Assembly: GCA_964036155.1 (NCBI GenBank) | Contig: OZ038422.1 | Span: 64,565,201 to 64,629,200 of the forward strand | Origin: Diploscapter coronatus | Taxonomy: Eukaryota; Nematoda; Chromadorea; Rhabditida; Rhabditidae | Reading direction: 5' to 3' | DNA: 64,000 nt | Notes under the pieces: model-generated | Told to the model about the DNA's origin: nothing | Seen by the model: only the letters and a program-made list of their open reading frames with translations | Database searches by the model: none | Made by a program: the position numbers and the translations under genes | Part shown: positions 53,301 to 64,000 of the stretch, piece after piece | Layout: every line of letters begins with the position of its first letter | How positions within the stretch are numbered: the first letter of the stretch is position 1

Positions 53301-55418
53301 TCATCAATTCTCTATATCTCATCATAATTCAGTCTATATCGAGTTTAAACCCGATCAACTCACAGACTCTTCAGTCTGAGTGGCTCGAAGGCTCCCTGAT
53401 GAATGCTGGCAATCGGGTTATCTGACAGATCCAAATCCTCCAACGCAGGGAATCTATCGAATGCCCGATTCGGGATGATCCGAAGTTGATTGTTCGTAAA
53501 TTTCAACTGTTTCAGGTATGGCATCGAAGTATTGTAGAGCACCGCTCCATCCTCTACGCACACTGCCAAGGTATTAGATGATAGATCGAGCCTAATTAAA
53601 TTTATAATTAGATAATTAGGATAATTATATATAATTATTACCGATACAACCGGTCTAGTCCCGCCATAGCGGTCTTATGAACATTGTCGATAGCGTTGCC
53701 GGAGAGTATTAGAGTCTAAAAATTAATGTGTGTGTGTGTGTTCTAGAAAATGTTGGATCTAATTGCGCTCAGGCTAAATTAATACAGAATATGATGGATC
53801 TGAAATTACCTCCAAATTAGACAAGTGCTTGAACGCTCCCGCTGGTAGGGCCTGTATTCTATTTGCATGTAGGGTTAGGTACTTGAGATTTTTAACCTGA
53901 GCCCATGCGGAGGGCTCGAATGATATGATGCGGTTGTGCGAGAGGTCTCTGAATTTATTAATATTTGGATTTGGGCCCATTTTCACCGGCATGAATTTCT
54001 GCACTAACTCTAATAAAACCTATTTGATTTATGGAGTAATAACTTTTAATCGTATCAACAAAATTTCGAATTTTAATAATCTGTTCAAACAGTTTCAATC
54101 AGCTTTAATTTAAAACTAAAAAGTTACAAAATGTTTCTAATTCTTACAATGTATGCAGCTGATAGAGCTCAAATAAATGTCCATCGGAAATGTGGTGAAT
54201 TCGATTTGATGATAAATTAAGCGACATTAACGAGTCACATCCGAAAAATACGCCGTCTTCAAACCTAATTAAGATAAGTTTTAAAAAAATATTTCAAATT
54301 TTTCGAATACTTGTAAATATCGTTCCTGGCCAGGGAAATATTCTCTAAAGAGGGTAAGTCGTTGAAGGCTAACGAGGGTAGAACTCTTATGGAATTTCGG
54401 GTCAGATCCCTAAATTTCAACTTTCTAAAATAACAAAAAATAAATAAATCCTACAGAAATTCCAGAAAAGGAAGAGCCTTGAAGGCGTCTCTTTCCAGGG
54501 TTTGAATTTTATTCCTGGAAATCCTGAGCCAGGTTAGCGAGCGTAGAGAAGAAAATGAATCGGACTTGATGGTTCGGAGTAGGTTGCCCGTTAAGTCACT
54601 GAATTGTATAAATATAAACAAAAATTCGAATATTTAAAAGCTCACAGCTTTAAAATAATAGTGTGCCTTTCTAGCCTTCCTAAAGGCCAGTCCACTAGTA
54701 AATTCCTGGCTAGATCTACATGTGGTATTTGCGATATCTCATCCAACTCAGATAGAGATAGATTCGAGATTAAATTTGATCGTCTAAAATATTTTCTAAT
54801 TTATTATTTTCTCTTTTAAAATATCATACAAGTCAAGTTTTTCGATTTGTTGAGAATGCGCGATATTTTTCGGTAGATTGGTTAGACGGTTTTTCTTTAT
54901 CGTTCTGAATTTTAAGATTTTCAAAAATAAACCTAAAATGAACCTACAATATCTTTAATTTAGGGAAATTGACCAGCAATTTTGGTTCGATATTTCTTAG
55001 GACATTATTTGATAGCTCTCTAAAATAGTTTTTTTTTCAAATCATATATGATTTTTTATTCCTACAGGGTTTCAAGATTAGAAAAGCCCCCAAAATATTC
55101 TGGGTCCAGATACGTTATCTCATTGCTGCTTAGATCTCTGAAATTTCCATATTTTTACCCAAAGTGACTATAGAATAAATCCAATTGTCTGAAACCTACA
55201 AAATTCTCGTAGTTTTAGGAATACCATTAGGCACTTCAAGAAGAGACTTTCTCGAGCAATCCACTATGTCCCGTACGCAGCGGCATGCCTAGTTAGGTTG
55301 AGATAACTAAGACAATTAACTTGGTTTAATTAGTTAATTACCTCTGGACATGATTGGGCTAATTTAAAATTATAGAGGAGTAGAATAATCAAGACGACCG
55401 ATGGTCGCCATCGTCCAT
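50371..55418 (-). CDS. sma-10: LRIG-family LRR-immunoglobulin membrane protein
   Basis: Twenty exons join in phase to 879 residues: 55341-55418, 55200-55288, 55066-55137, 54948-55019, 54830-54904, 54646-54783, 54455-54598, 54311-54409, 54148-54264, 53810-53948, 53642-53715, 53364-53591, 52915-53081, 52659-52865, 52477-52556, 52290-52431, 51792-51992, 51411-51607, 51090-51234, 50371-50546. In C. elegans SMA-10 acts at the cell surface to promote BMP receptor signalling and body size. Seen in order: signal peptide, LRR N-cap ([12 protein letters not shown]), about a dozen or more leucine-rich repeats in 72-base-type exons, LRR C-cap ([21 protein letters not shown]), three Ig domains ([31 protein letters not shown]), one membrane helix ([19 protein letters not shown]) and a short basic tail. 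This order and length fit LRIG. One intron (after 51792) starts with GC. Confidence 0.9.
53729..53740. repeat. Short TG microsatellite in a sma-10 intron
   Basis: The run TGTGTGTGTGTG lies just upstream, in plus-strand coordinates, of exon 53642-53715, between it and 53810. It is short and probably neutral. Confidence 0.8.
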
Positions 55419-57342
55419 TCATTAGCTATGCACATAAGGCCTTCTAAATTAGAGTAATTAGCGAGTTAATTGGGAGTAGTCAAATAATTAATACTATTGT
55501 ATTACATGAGAGGATGGATCATTTTCTAATGACTCATTCAAACTGGTGCAAAAATTTGAAACATAATGAATTTTCATAAGCAGACGTTGGAAGCTTCCGA
55601 TTCGATATAAGATTTATCATTGTTTAATGCTCTCTATCCATAATGACGAGCAGTGAATTGAAAGTAGGCTACGATATTTCTCAGCAGCATTCAAATATCG
55701 GATCGACAAACTTCCAGGTCTGTTCATAAGAACTCGAAGATTTCAATGAAATTTAAGAATTTTTTCAGGTTAACAATGAAAATGATAATATCTGGTCGAA
55801 AAAATCAGTTATTGATAAAAATTCGATGAGCGCATTTTGAGTGATAGAACCACTCTGAAGTCTTTCCTATCTCTTATTTTCTTACAGTCTCTAACCTTAT
55901 CATTCTTTCGGCCTCTTAAACTTGAATGATATTTCTCATACAGTCAATGGGCAGGTTTACCTTCAAACAAAAAACCGTGCCAGGGCTTTGCTGAAAGAGT
56001 TATTTGAAGTGGCAAGAATATAACTTAAATAGTGTGTCAGCAGCTTTAACGTTATTATGACTGCTGATTTAATGCAATAATTTAGGGCCTAGAAATTTCA
56101 CATCTAAATTCCGAATTAAACTTTTACCAACTTCGAAAATTTACTAGCTTAGGCTTTATTAAATCGAAATTTCACTTCAAAGTTCATGACATTCCAATTC
56201 TATGACCGGAAAGTACAAACTATAAGCCCTGATAAAATGCCCGGCTGTAAAAATAACGATTGATAATTACGAATCAACATTTTAGAAGAGGACTCTTTTG
56301 TTATCGAGTTCTAACTTCTAAAGCCTCTAAAAACCCCGTGTTATTTTTGGTCTTAAGTTCCATAGATAAGAAAAGAATTTAGTCCTAAAGCTATGTGGAA
56401 AATGATATCGAAAGCTTGATCAGCTGGTATAGGAAAAAATTAACAGCGCTAGTTTGTATCGTTCGATAGGTAATGTTTCAGAAATAAAGGGAGTCTAAGA
56501 GACAATTTAAAATTACTGGATTTGGTGAATAAAGACTGAGAAATTAAAGTACTATCTATAATTTTGCAATTGCACAACAAATACCTCAATTTATTTTATA
56601 AGTTCATTAGTTTTCGCAACAAAATTTGTCTTTTATCATGTGACTCAGAAACTCAGGTAGTTTTTATTGATTTTCCGGCTTCGCCGTCTCCGATTTCTTT
56701 GTCAATCCGCTTAACCTAAGTTCGTGGTCTGTCTCATCTTAAAGTATGCTTAAACAAAACCTTCTTTTATAACTTTTCCCATGCGTGGGTGACCAGTCGG
56801 GTTTTCTAATGTTCATATTTTTCTGCGGTTCCTAGCCAGCTGTTATTCTATCTCAAAATTCTCGTTTCTTTCTTTGCCTCAGAAAGTTTCGCTCTCTGAT
56901 TTCAGAGGTTTGCCATTGTGCGTATATTCTGCAATGTTTTGCCTAAGGGATATCGTCTTTTGGATCTTCATCCTGCGCTATTTCTTTCACCTTTTCCTCA
57001 AAACCTCTCTAGATCTCCCAATCTTTTATCTCTAACCGCCTTTGCCTAGACCAGCTGCTCCGAGGCTGTAACTTTAGTGCGACAGAGGCCGTTGTCGGGT
57101 AGTTTCCCGATGGCATAACGAGTTTCCACCCGTTTCAAGATTATCAATGACAAAATCCTTGTCCGTTTATCTGAATTTTTCGCTCTTGTCATTATCAGTT
57201 CATAATATAAATCCCCTTATTCGTATCATTGATGCCTATTTCTTACCATTTTCCTATGTTACCCTTTGAAACTTATTTAATTGTAAGATTGATTGATTTG
57301 TTACATCTAGAAAGTGAACAAAAACACGCTTCAGAACCAAAC
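55419..57342. promoter_or_regulatory. Divergent upstream region of sma-10 and the PEBP gene
   Basis: About 1.9 kb between two start codons that point apart. Close to sma-10 it carries TTAATTA-type motifs (55440-55500). From about 56640 it becomes less AT-rich, with CCCATGCGTGGG near 56790 and GCGCTATTTCTTTCACC near 56975, but no coding exon is recognisable. At 57331-57333 a CTTCAG acceptor lies 10 bases before the PEBP ATG, as for a spliced-leader or UTR splice site. Confidence 0.4.
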
Positions 57343-58524
57343 ATGGGAGACCTAGCGGCCGCCTTCGCTCAGCACGAGATTACCCCGAAAATCATCCCCA
57401 ATCCGCCGAAAGAGCAACTTTCGGTTAGTCTAAGAAACAAATTGTGAAAGTAAAAAGCCGAATTTAGCTGGTTTGGGATGGAATCCCAGTGACACCCGGG
57501 ATGACGCTGGCCGTGAGAAATTTGAAAAATGCCCCCAGATTCAATTTGAAGGGTGCCGACCCAGAGAGCACCTTCTCGATGGTCATGATTGGTAAGTTGC
57601 GGCTTTTTTTTATTCGTTCAGTTAAGTAGTAAACGAGTGTTGATAAAAAAAATGAATGAATTTTCCAAAAAAAAAAAAAATCGTTAATCGACCATTTTTT
57701 TCATCACAAATTGATTTTATTTATGAGAGCAGCTCGCAAGATGATCAATCTTCTTTTTCTCTTCTTCTATCATTTTTCGCCCCTACAATTTCCGGCAAAC
57801 ATGTGTTGTCCAGCTAGAAAACAAAACGCGCTGTGCGTAGATGCCAAAAATCAGATCGGAAAAAATCGATCAGTGTTTTTTTTTTTTCTAAATTTTCAAT
57901 AAAATCTAAAATGTTGCCAAAAATCGAATTTTTAGACCCCGACAATCTCTCGCGAAAGAATCCCTCTGTCGCCGAATGGCTGCACTGGTTGGTTGCGAAC
58001 ATCCCCGCCTCTAACGTGATCGAAGGCATTAATGGAGGTCAACACCAAATGGCCTACGGAAGCCCCGCCCCAGGACCCCGAACGGACTTGCACCGATACA
58101 TCATTCTAATGTGGGAGCATCAAGGAAGGTAGGGGAGTAGTAGATTAGATTGATTCATTTTTGGACACGCTATTAATACACGAGAGAGGCTCGAACCATT
58201 TGTAAGTTTTCTTTCATGCACTTGACGTTTTATGAAACCTACAATTCCAACGTTAGAATAACAAGACTCGACGCATTTTGTGCTGATTTTCAGGATATGT
58301 TTCAATGGTTAGGTATTTAGATTGAAGAATTTTTTTTTTCGACAGTTTTACAATAATCTTAGAATAATTGGGAAAATGTCGAAACTTGCATAATTTGTAC
58401 TTTCAGGCGAATCAACGTGCCAAAGCCGTCGAGTCGTGCCAAATTCAACGTCCGCCAATTCATGGAAAAACACAACCTGGGCGACCCCATCGCGGGAAAT
58501 TTCTTCCTCGCTCAGCACGAGTGA
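57343..58524 (+). CDS. Phosphatidylethanolamine-binding protein family member
   Basis: Exons 57343-57423, 57468-57591, 57936-58128 and 58407-58524 join in phase to 171 residues. PEBP/RKIP proteins are small cytosolic proteins with a ligand pocket for phosphate groups; some inhibit Raf kinase or serine proteases. The sequence shows the family core: LVWDGIPVTPGMTL, FSMVMIDPDNLSRKNPSVAEWLHW, LVANIPASNV, YGSPAPGPRTDLHRYIILMWEH and the C-terminal FNVRQFMEKHNLGDPIAGNF. The DPD, the HxxxxNIP-like region (WLHWLVANIP) and GP..G/D.HRY are the pocket signatures; GPRTDLHRY has D where GTG is common. No signal peptide is seen. A poly(A) signal AATAAA lies near 58648. Confidence 0.93.
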
Positions 58525-59925
58525 TCATTTTACCTAAGACTAGAAAATAGCCTGATCCCCCGTAAAATGGACCCCATTGCTAAATTCCCATGGAAATTTA
58601 GCATTGGAGCAAGTTTTACACCAACAAGCTATTTTCAATTTTCTTCTAATAAATCTCAATTAAACCCTTGTTCTAAATTCCCATTTCCATCACTCCTGTC
58701 ATAATCTGACTTTCAATATCTTAGGTGAATTGCCTGATCTTAGAGTTCTATAAAACACTGCCTAATATAGTGGGTAATTAGCATAATTTTCGTGTACTTT
58801 GAGATAACTTATTTTGTAAGTTTTATAGAAGTAAAACCCAGTTTTATATTTTCCAGACGAAATAAAAAACACCTGGGGACGAAAAAACGTGAAGACACAC
58901 ACGCGAAACTACGACGATTTTTGAAAAATTTCGACTCCGTCCATTTTTAACCAAGTCAAGATAAAAAAGTGAACGAAATCTCAAAAATTCGACAAATCTA
59001 ACAATAAAACTGAAGAAGTTTACTCAACAAAAGTCATAAATTCGAAAAGAAATAAGAAGATTCCGAGGCTGGGGGAAATTTCCCGAGAAAATGCCTGAAA
59101 ATTCCGGACCTAAATGGTGAAAAAATTTCAGGATTCACAAATTTAAGACGAAAAGTCGATTTTACCAATCAAATATTGTTGAAAAATCGACGATAAAAAG
59201 GAATACTTGGCACTAAAAATTAGGGTTTGAATTTTAGAAATCAAATGATGAAAATGGAAGAAAAGGTACAATTGAGGTGGGGGGGTTATGTTCAGACGAG
59301 GGAATTACAAGATGAAATTTAGGAATACAGACGTGGGTATAAATGAAAGCACACGAACCTACGACATTTTACGGACCGAGATATTTTGAGTATTGGAGTT
59401 TTTGAGCGAATTACTTCCCGGTACCCGAAAATAGACGTAAAATTAGGTGTTTCACTCTAGAAAGAGAAATTAATTTCGATGTCAAGATACAAGTGAAAGG
59501 GGTGGGGCTCGAGGGTTGGTTTGAAGCCAAAATGTCGGCTGAAAATATAAAACAAGATTTAGACAGAATTTTGCAAGTGCCGCACGGTTTTCACGAAACG
59601 AAGACCGTGCCGCAACCTGCAGAGATATCACAAGTGCATGTTGTTGAGATAAAATAGACAAAAATAAAATCGAATCTAAGTAAGAAAAAGCAAAAAAAAA
59701 ACCAAGAAAAATGGTTGCGTCTAGCAATAGTTATGTCCATATCAAAAGTCAATAATATATTCAAATACGAAGTAGGGAAAGCCCAAATTTGAAAAATTAG
59801 CACCATCTGGCTAGTTTTCAAAAATTAGCATAAATGGTGAAAAATGATGATACGAGGCAAATATTTATCGGCGGAAATATTCCTCGAAAGGCGGGGGCGG
59901 GATGGTTTTTCGAAGGGCGATTTTT
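58525..59925. other. Convergent 3' spacer
   Basis: This holds the PEBP 3' UTR and the downstream side of the last gene. The second half is rich in GAAAA/GGAAA strings on the + strand, including a run of eight G near 59279. No exon is supported. Confidence 0.5.
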
Positions 59926-62900
59926 TCACAGATCAGTAGCTTCAGTAGTCGTAGAGAAGGGGTCCGTCATGTCGGAAGCGCTGCTCGCCGTGCTACGGCC
60001 CGTCATACTCTGAAATTTCGTTATTTGAATAGTCTAATTTTGAGTCCATAAGAGAATCCCATTGGATCACGGTATATTTCATGATATATATATCAACTGC
60101 TTTGAAACATACAAACGAAAATATTCACTTCTTTTCATCGTTCGAGAAATATTCTCACTTTCCTATCTTTCTTAAAGGAAAATTTGACAACAGAAAATCG
60201 ACTGATATTGAAATTTGACTATTATAAAATAAGACATTTGTCAAAATTTAACAAAAAAACATCGATAGACCTCATCATGCTGTCCTTCGTCCTCGTCGAG
60301 TAGCTCCTTCATTTCCTTGGACATCGCAAGGAACATCTGAATATCAATATTTTTAGACTTTAAAATAATTCGATTTCTTGCTTTAAAATGCGAATTTTCA
60401 ATCCAAGATAATATTAAATTTTAGGATAAGATTGATTATTTTTACCTGCTGGAAAGCATCCGTATTTGCCCTGTCGAGACCCGTCAACACGACGCTGTAG
60501 CCCTTCGAACCGATGTCCACTTCTCTAAAAATATGAGCATAATTTAGGTAAATTGTGTTGGAGGAAAATATTCTATACGGTAACCCATCTCATTTTTCAT
60601 CAATTCTATGAACAAGCCATTGGAAACTTGCGTTTTTTAATATCATCAATGAGTAAAAAACAATAGATTGTAATCTCATTCGATTTTAGGATGTATTTTG
60701 ACAATTAGGTTCGAATAAATTTGACCTGATAACGAGATTGCAGGTCTGGATGAAGTGACGCAACAATTGCTCGTCCATGTCGTTGGATGTGCTGCAGAAC
60801 AGTGGGTAGAGCAGCTGGAAAATTAAGAAATTTTTTCTTGAAAAATGTTTAAAGATCGATGAAAGATATTCTAGAAATAGAAAATTTCAAACTTCCTATT
60901 TACCAATTTTCTCCTGGTATGATTCGTGCTGAAGAGCTCTTTGAGGGCAGCGAACACACCGACGCGCATGCAGCGAACCGCGTCGCCCTCACCACTGCCG
61001 GTGTTGTGCGCCATCACATACAGCAGGTCTGGAGATTAGATCCTTTTAGAAAAATCGATTTTTTTCGAGTTATAATTCAAATTTCGAAAATCCTGTCGAC
61101 TTTTAAACATCTACCTTTTAACCTTTCAATTTTAGCAGTCCCTTATAAATAATCAATATCAAGCTAGTTTCACCTCTTTATATAGACTTTTCATGAAACA
61201 TACCTTAATTCTGGGACGCTTAGATAATAAGAAGTTACTATATATTTGTGAGAAAATCATAACTTTCGAAATAAATATTCGAAGCGTAAAAGGATTTGAG
61301 AATTATAATCAAATCACTCATTACTTAATTAAAAAATCATGAAACCTATGCAGAATAATGACAACTCAAATTGCCTAGCCCATGAGCCATAATACCAATA
61401 ATCATTGTCTAGGCCATGTTTAATGAAACATAACCAAAACGTATAAAATTTAGAAAAGGAATGTCTTTAAAAGAATAAACAAAATTAGAAAATTCAACCT
61501 GGCCCGCCAACCCTAACGTAGAAGCCGTTCTTGTTGGGATGAGTCATCGCCAATTTGTGCAGCTGGTCACGCACTTCGCCTTCAGAGACAATAGCTTTCG
61601 CGGTTGAGGAGACTGAAATTTAAAGTTAAAATAACAAGAAAATAAGCTAAATGTACCCGGATATCCTTCAACAGTGACATCGACGGCGATGGCATCGAAT
61701 TTGTCGAGCTCGCTCTGATCAGAGAGCAGCTCCAAAATGGGCTTGTCCGCAACCGTGAACACCGATAGGAACACTTTGGCCTTCGCTGGAAAAATCTATC
61801 ATTTTTATAATCTGAAAAAATCAGGAATTGAAGATGGAGTAAAATACTCCCTCTTCAATAGAAATCAAAGGTTTTCTTTTCAACTAACCTAAAAAAGTCA
61901 CAAGAGAAATTTCTTTATGAAATTCTTAAAATAAGAACTCGATAAATTCAAAAATCGTTCTCCAAATTAGCTCGAAAATATTCTAAAGATCGAAAATTTT
62001 CCGAACAAACCTCTTTTCTCCTGCATGGACGCCGAGGAGCTCTTGTGGAAGAGCGAGCGGTTATGGTAGCTCGGCTCCATGTACGAACTCGAGGATGGGG
62101 CTGAAGAAATAGATAATTTCATTTTGTACTATATGAATCATTGGAAGAATTAGTTCATTTGAAAGTAATCTACATTAGCTTATTTTTGAAACCTATGTTA
62201 TTTTCTCAAAATAGTATGTCAAAACATGGATATTTCTAAAATTTACAGGATTGGGATGTGCATTCGAAGAGAAAGAAAATTTATTTTTAAAAAAAAATAT
62301 ATATATATATAATTTGCTCAAATTTACCCTGCTCATTATTGGGTATCCTGTATTTGGACATGCGTCTCTCCACGCCATACTTCTGGTCCATGGTGGGGCG
62401 TCTCTTCAGAACGATCTATAAGTCAGTTATTTTAAAAAAATCAAATCATAATAATTTGATAGTCATCCCTCAATAAGCTATACAATCCATAACTGATGCT
62501 ACCAGAGGAAGGAATATAGCTGGCAACTCGGGAAAGAACCCCCAAACCAATGGAATAAGGACTCCAATTTCCCCTACCAGCCATATATCCCAATGGTAAA
62601 ACTATTCTGGGGTCTTTTTCATTGGGTTTGATGCACTTTTTCGATTTATCAATATAGCTTAATCTTAATCCAGTATCATTTTGCCGAATTGAGCTGATTA
62701 CCGTATCCCCGGTCGACGTTGGGGTCTTGTCACGAGAAGACATGCTCGCACTCGCCGAGTTGGTTGTTGCTGAAATTTTCCCTCAAACGTTCCAAATCCT
62801 TAGTTAAGTTTAAAAAAATCGCAATCAAATGGAACCTTGTCAGTTTAAATGATACATGAGAGGGCAGACCTTGTTTTTAAAAAAAATATGGAAAAATGTA

Positions 62901-63927
62901 AGTTTAACATCATTAAAATACTAAAATTAACTTAGAACAATAATAAGTGAAGATTCAAAATTTCTCACAGGTGCTGCCTTTCCTGAATCCCTGTAAGAAT
63001 CTGGAGAACGAGGAGGAACTCTTCTTTCGGCCTGCAATAGTAAAAATTAAGGTATTTCGAGCTCACAATTAAATTTAATCTCAGATTTAGCCTTGGTCTC
63101 AGAACTAAGTTAGACCCAAAAGTTAAATTATAAAGTTGGTACTTGAGGAACCGATTCCCCGAGTGGCGCTGAGTGTCGACGAAGGGGTGATTTTCTCCTG
63201 GTCTAGGGTCACGGATGTGGACGTAGAGAAGGAAACTTCTGGAAAATTCAAATTTGAACAAAATATCCCTTGTTAGATGCCTAAAAATCCTGTATAAACT
63301 TGTGAATAAGTTATTTTTCTATGTTTCATCAAAAATTACTAAGTGCCTTTAAATTTTATTTTGGATAATTTTTTAAAGCAATAAGATTTCGAAATAAATG
63401 TAAAAATTATTTCCTAAATTCTGTGGGGTATGTTTCAAAAAATCGAAAAAAAATAGTTCAACTTTCTAAACTTTAATGTCGCGAATGTGTTTCTAGAGTA
63501 GCGTAACTACAATAATCCATTCTATTTCCAACTCACGTTCCATGAGCATGGGCGAGACGGCGTCCAGCGAATTTCTTCGTTTTCCACTGCCGCTGCCCAA
63601 TTTGGACCAGATCGACTGACGACGGCCCTGGAAGATGTGTAATTTTTGCAAGAGAATCATACTGAAACAGGGCTTTAGTCAGTACGCAAATTGTAATGTA
63701 GAGGGATTTTAGAGCAGCATTTTTCTATGGGAATTTGGCTTTATTGAGTCATCTTATGATTCTAGCCAAAATTTTCACTTAAAAAGAATCCGAGCTAAAT
63801 ACCTAACTTGAGTCTGATCAAGTTTGGAAAATTATGTCGTTAAAAATACCAAAGGCGAAATCGGCGTCATGACTCCTCCGGGCATTTTGGGCACTTCGGT
63901 CGACTTCTTTTTGTCCGAATCGTGATT
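59926..63927 (-). CDS. Unrecognised Ser-rich protein, 3' part
   Basis: Fifteen exons join in phase: 63850-63927, 63537-63627, 63152-63238, 62969-63031, 62702-62769, 62328-62415, 62011-62100, 61657-61785, 61499-61612, 60904-61028, 60726-60814, 60446-60524, 60271-60336, 59926-60009, with the 5' part beyond the window; I may have missed a small exon. The visible N-terminal third is basic and Ser-rich (GRRQSIWSKLGSGSGKRRNS, KKSSSSFSRFLQGFRKGS), typical of kinase-regulated scaffolds. The last ~230 residues look folded: AKVFLSVFTVADKPILELL, HKLAMTHPNKNGFYVRVGG, DAVRCMRVGVFAALKELF, LLYPLFCSTSNDMDEQLLRH, GYSVVLTGLDRANTD, then an acidic Ser/Thr-rich tail ending TTTEATDL. No signal peptide or membrane helix is visible. 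I do not recognise the family and assign no function. Confidence 0.75.
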
Positions 63928-64000
63928 CTGCAAATTAAAACTACAGTAATTTTACAAATATTCAAATTTGCAAAAATCTAGACTTCTAGAAACTTCAACG

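Noticed and set aside
57833..58132. 99-codon frame starting in a PEBP intron
   Set aside because: It coincides with the true PEBP exon from 57936 on; the upstream portion is intron sequence before a TTTTTAG acceptor.
62295..62312. TA dinucleotide run
   Set aside because: A short microsatellite within an intron, without other signal.

Overview
This window looks like part of a free-living rhabditid nematode chromosome, related to Caenorhabditis but not C. elegans itself. The evidence is an AT-rich background, many short introns ending in TTTCAG or TTTTAG, and a set of nematode genes: an aspartic protease of the asp-1 type, sec-61 alpha, rps-18, eps-8, the LRIG protein sma-10, a hedgehog-acyltransferase-like MBOAT protein, a tyrosinase, an ET-module protein and a C-type lectin. 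The species cannot be named from the sequence. I rebuilt the gene models by eye, joining exons so that splice phase and family homology agree. Except where stated, every junction stays in frame.

Layout: 1-3009 (+) is the 3' part of a tyrosinase-like gene. 3861-7284 (+) is one continuous spliced frame that joins an Hsp70 ATPase domain to a cortactin/drebrin-like SH3 domain. 8551-11775 (-) is an asp-1-type protease. 12271-13032 (+) is a small C-type lectin and 13335-13766 (+) a cysteine-rich secreted protein. 15204-18184 (-) is sec-61 alpha, head to head with rps-18 at 19275-20578 (+). 20761-23152 (-) is an HHAT-like acyltransferase. 24091-27654 (-) is a two-ET-module, Thr-rich secreted protein with a 1.1 kb palindromic TA-flanked element in its first intron. 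27655-34894 is a 7 kb pyrimidine-rich gap that appears gene-free. 34895-47385 (+) is eps-8 (21 exons). 48474-49223 (-) is a glycine-rich secreted peptide. 50371-55418 (-) is sma-10 (20 exons). 57343-58524 (+) is a PEBP-family gene. 59926 to beyond 63927 (-) is the 3' part of an unrecognised Ser-rich protein.

The genes do not form one pathway. They mix housekeeping (translocon, ribosome), cuticle/epithelium and signalling (EPS8, LRIG, acyltransferase) and secreted defence or gut products (lectin, Gly-rich peptide, protease). Features most worth checking are: the tyrosinase that has lost every copper ligand visible here yet keeps an intact spliced frame; the Hsp70-SH3 fusion and a decayed copy of one of its exons in an intron; the unusual number of TTAAG 3' splice sites and GC 5' splice sites; the palindromic Tc1/mariner-like element; and two short dispersed sequence motifs that recur through non-coding DNA.
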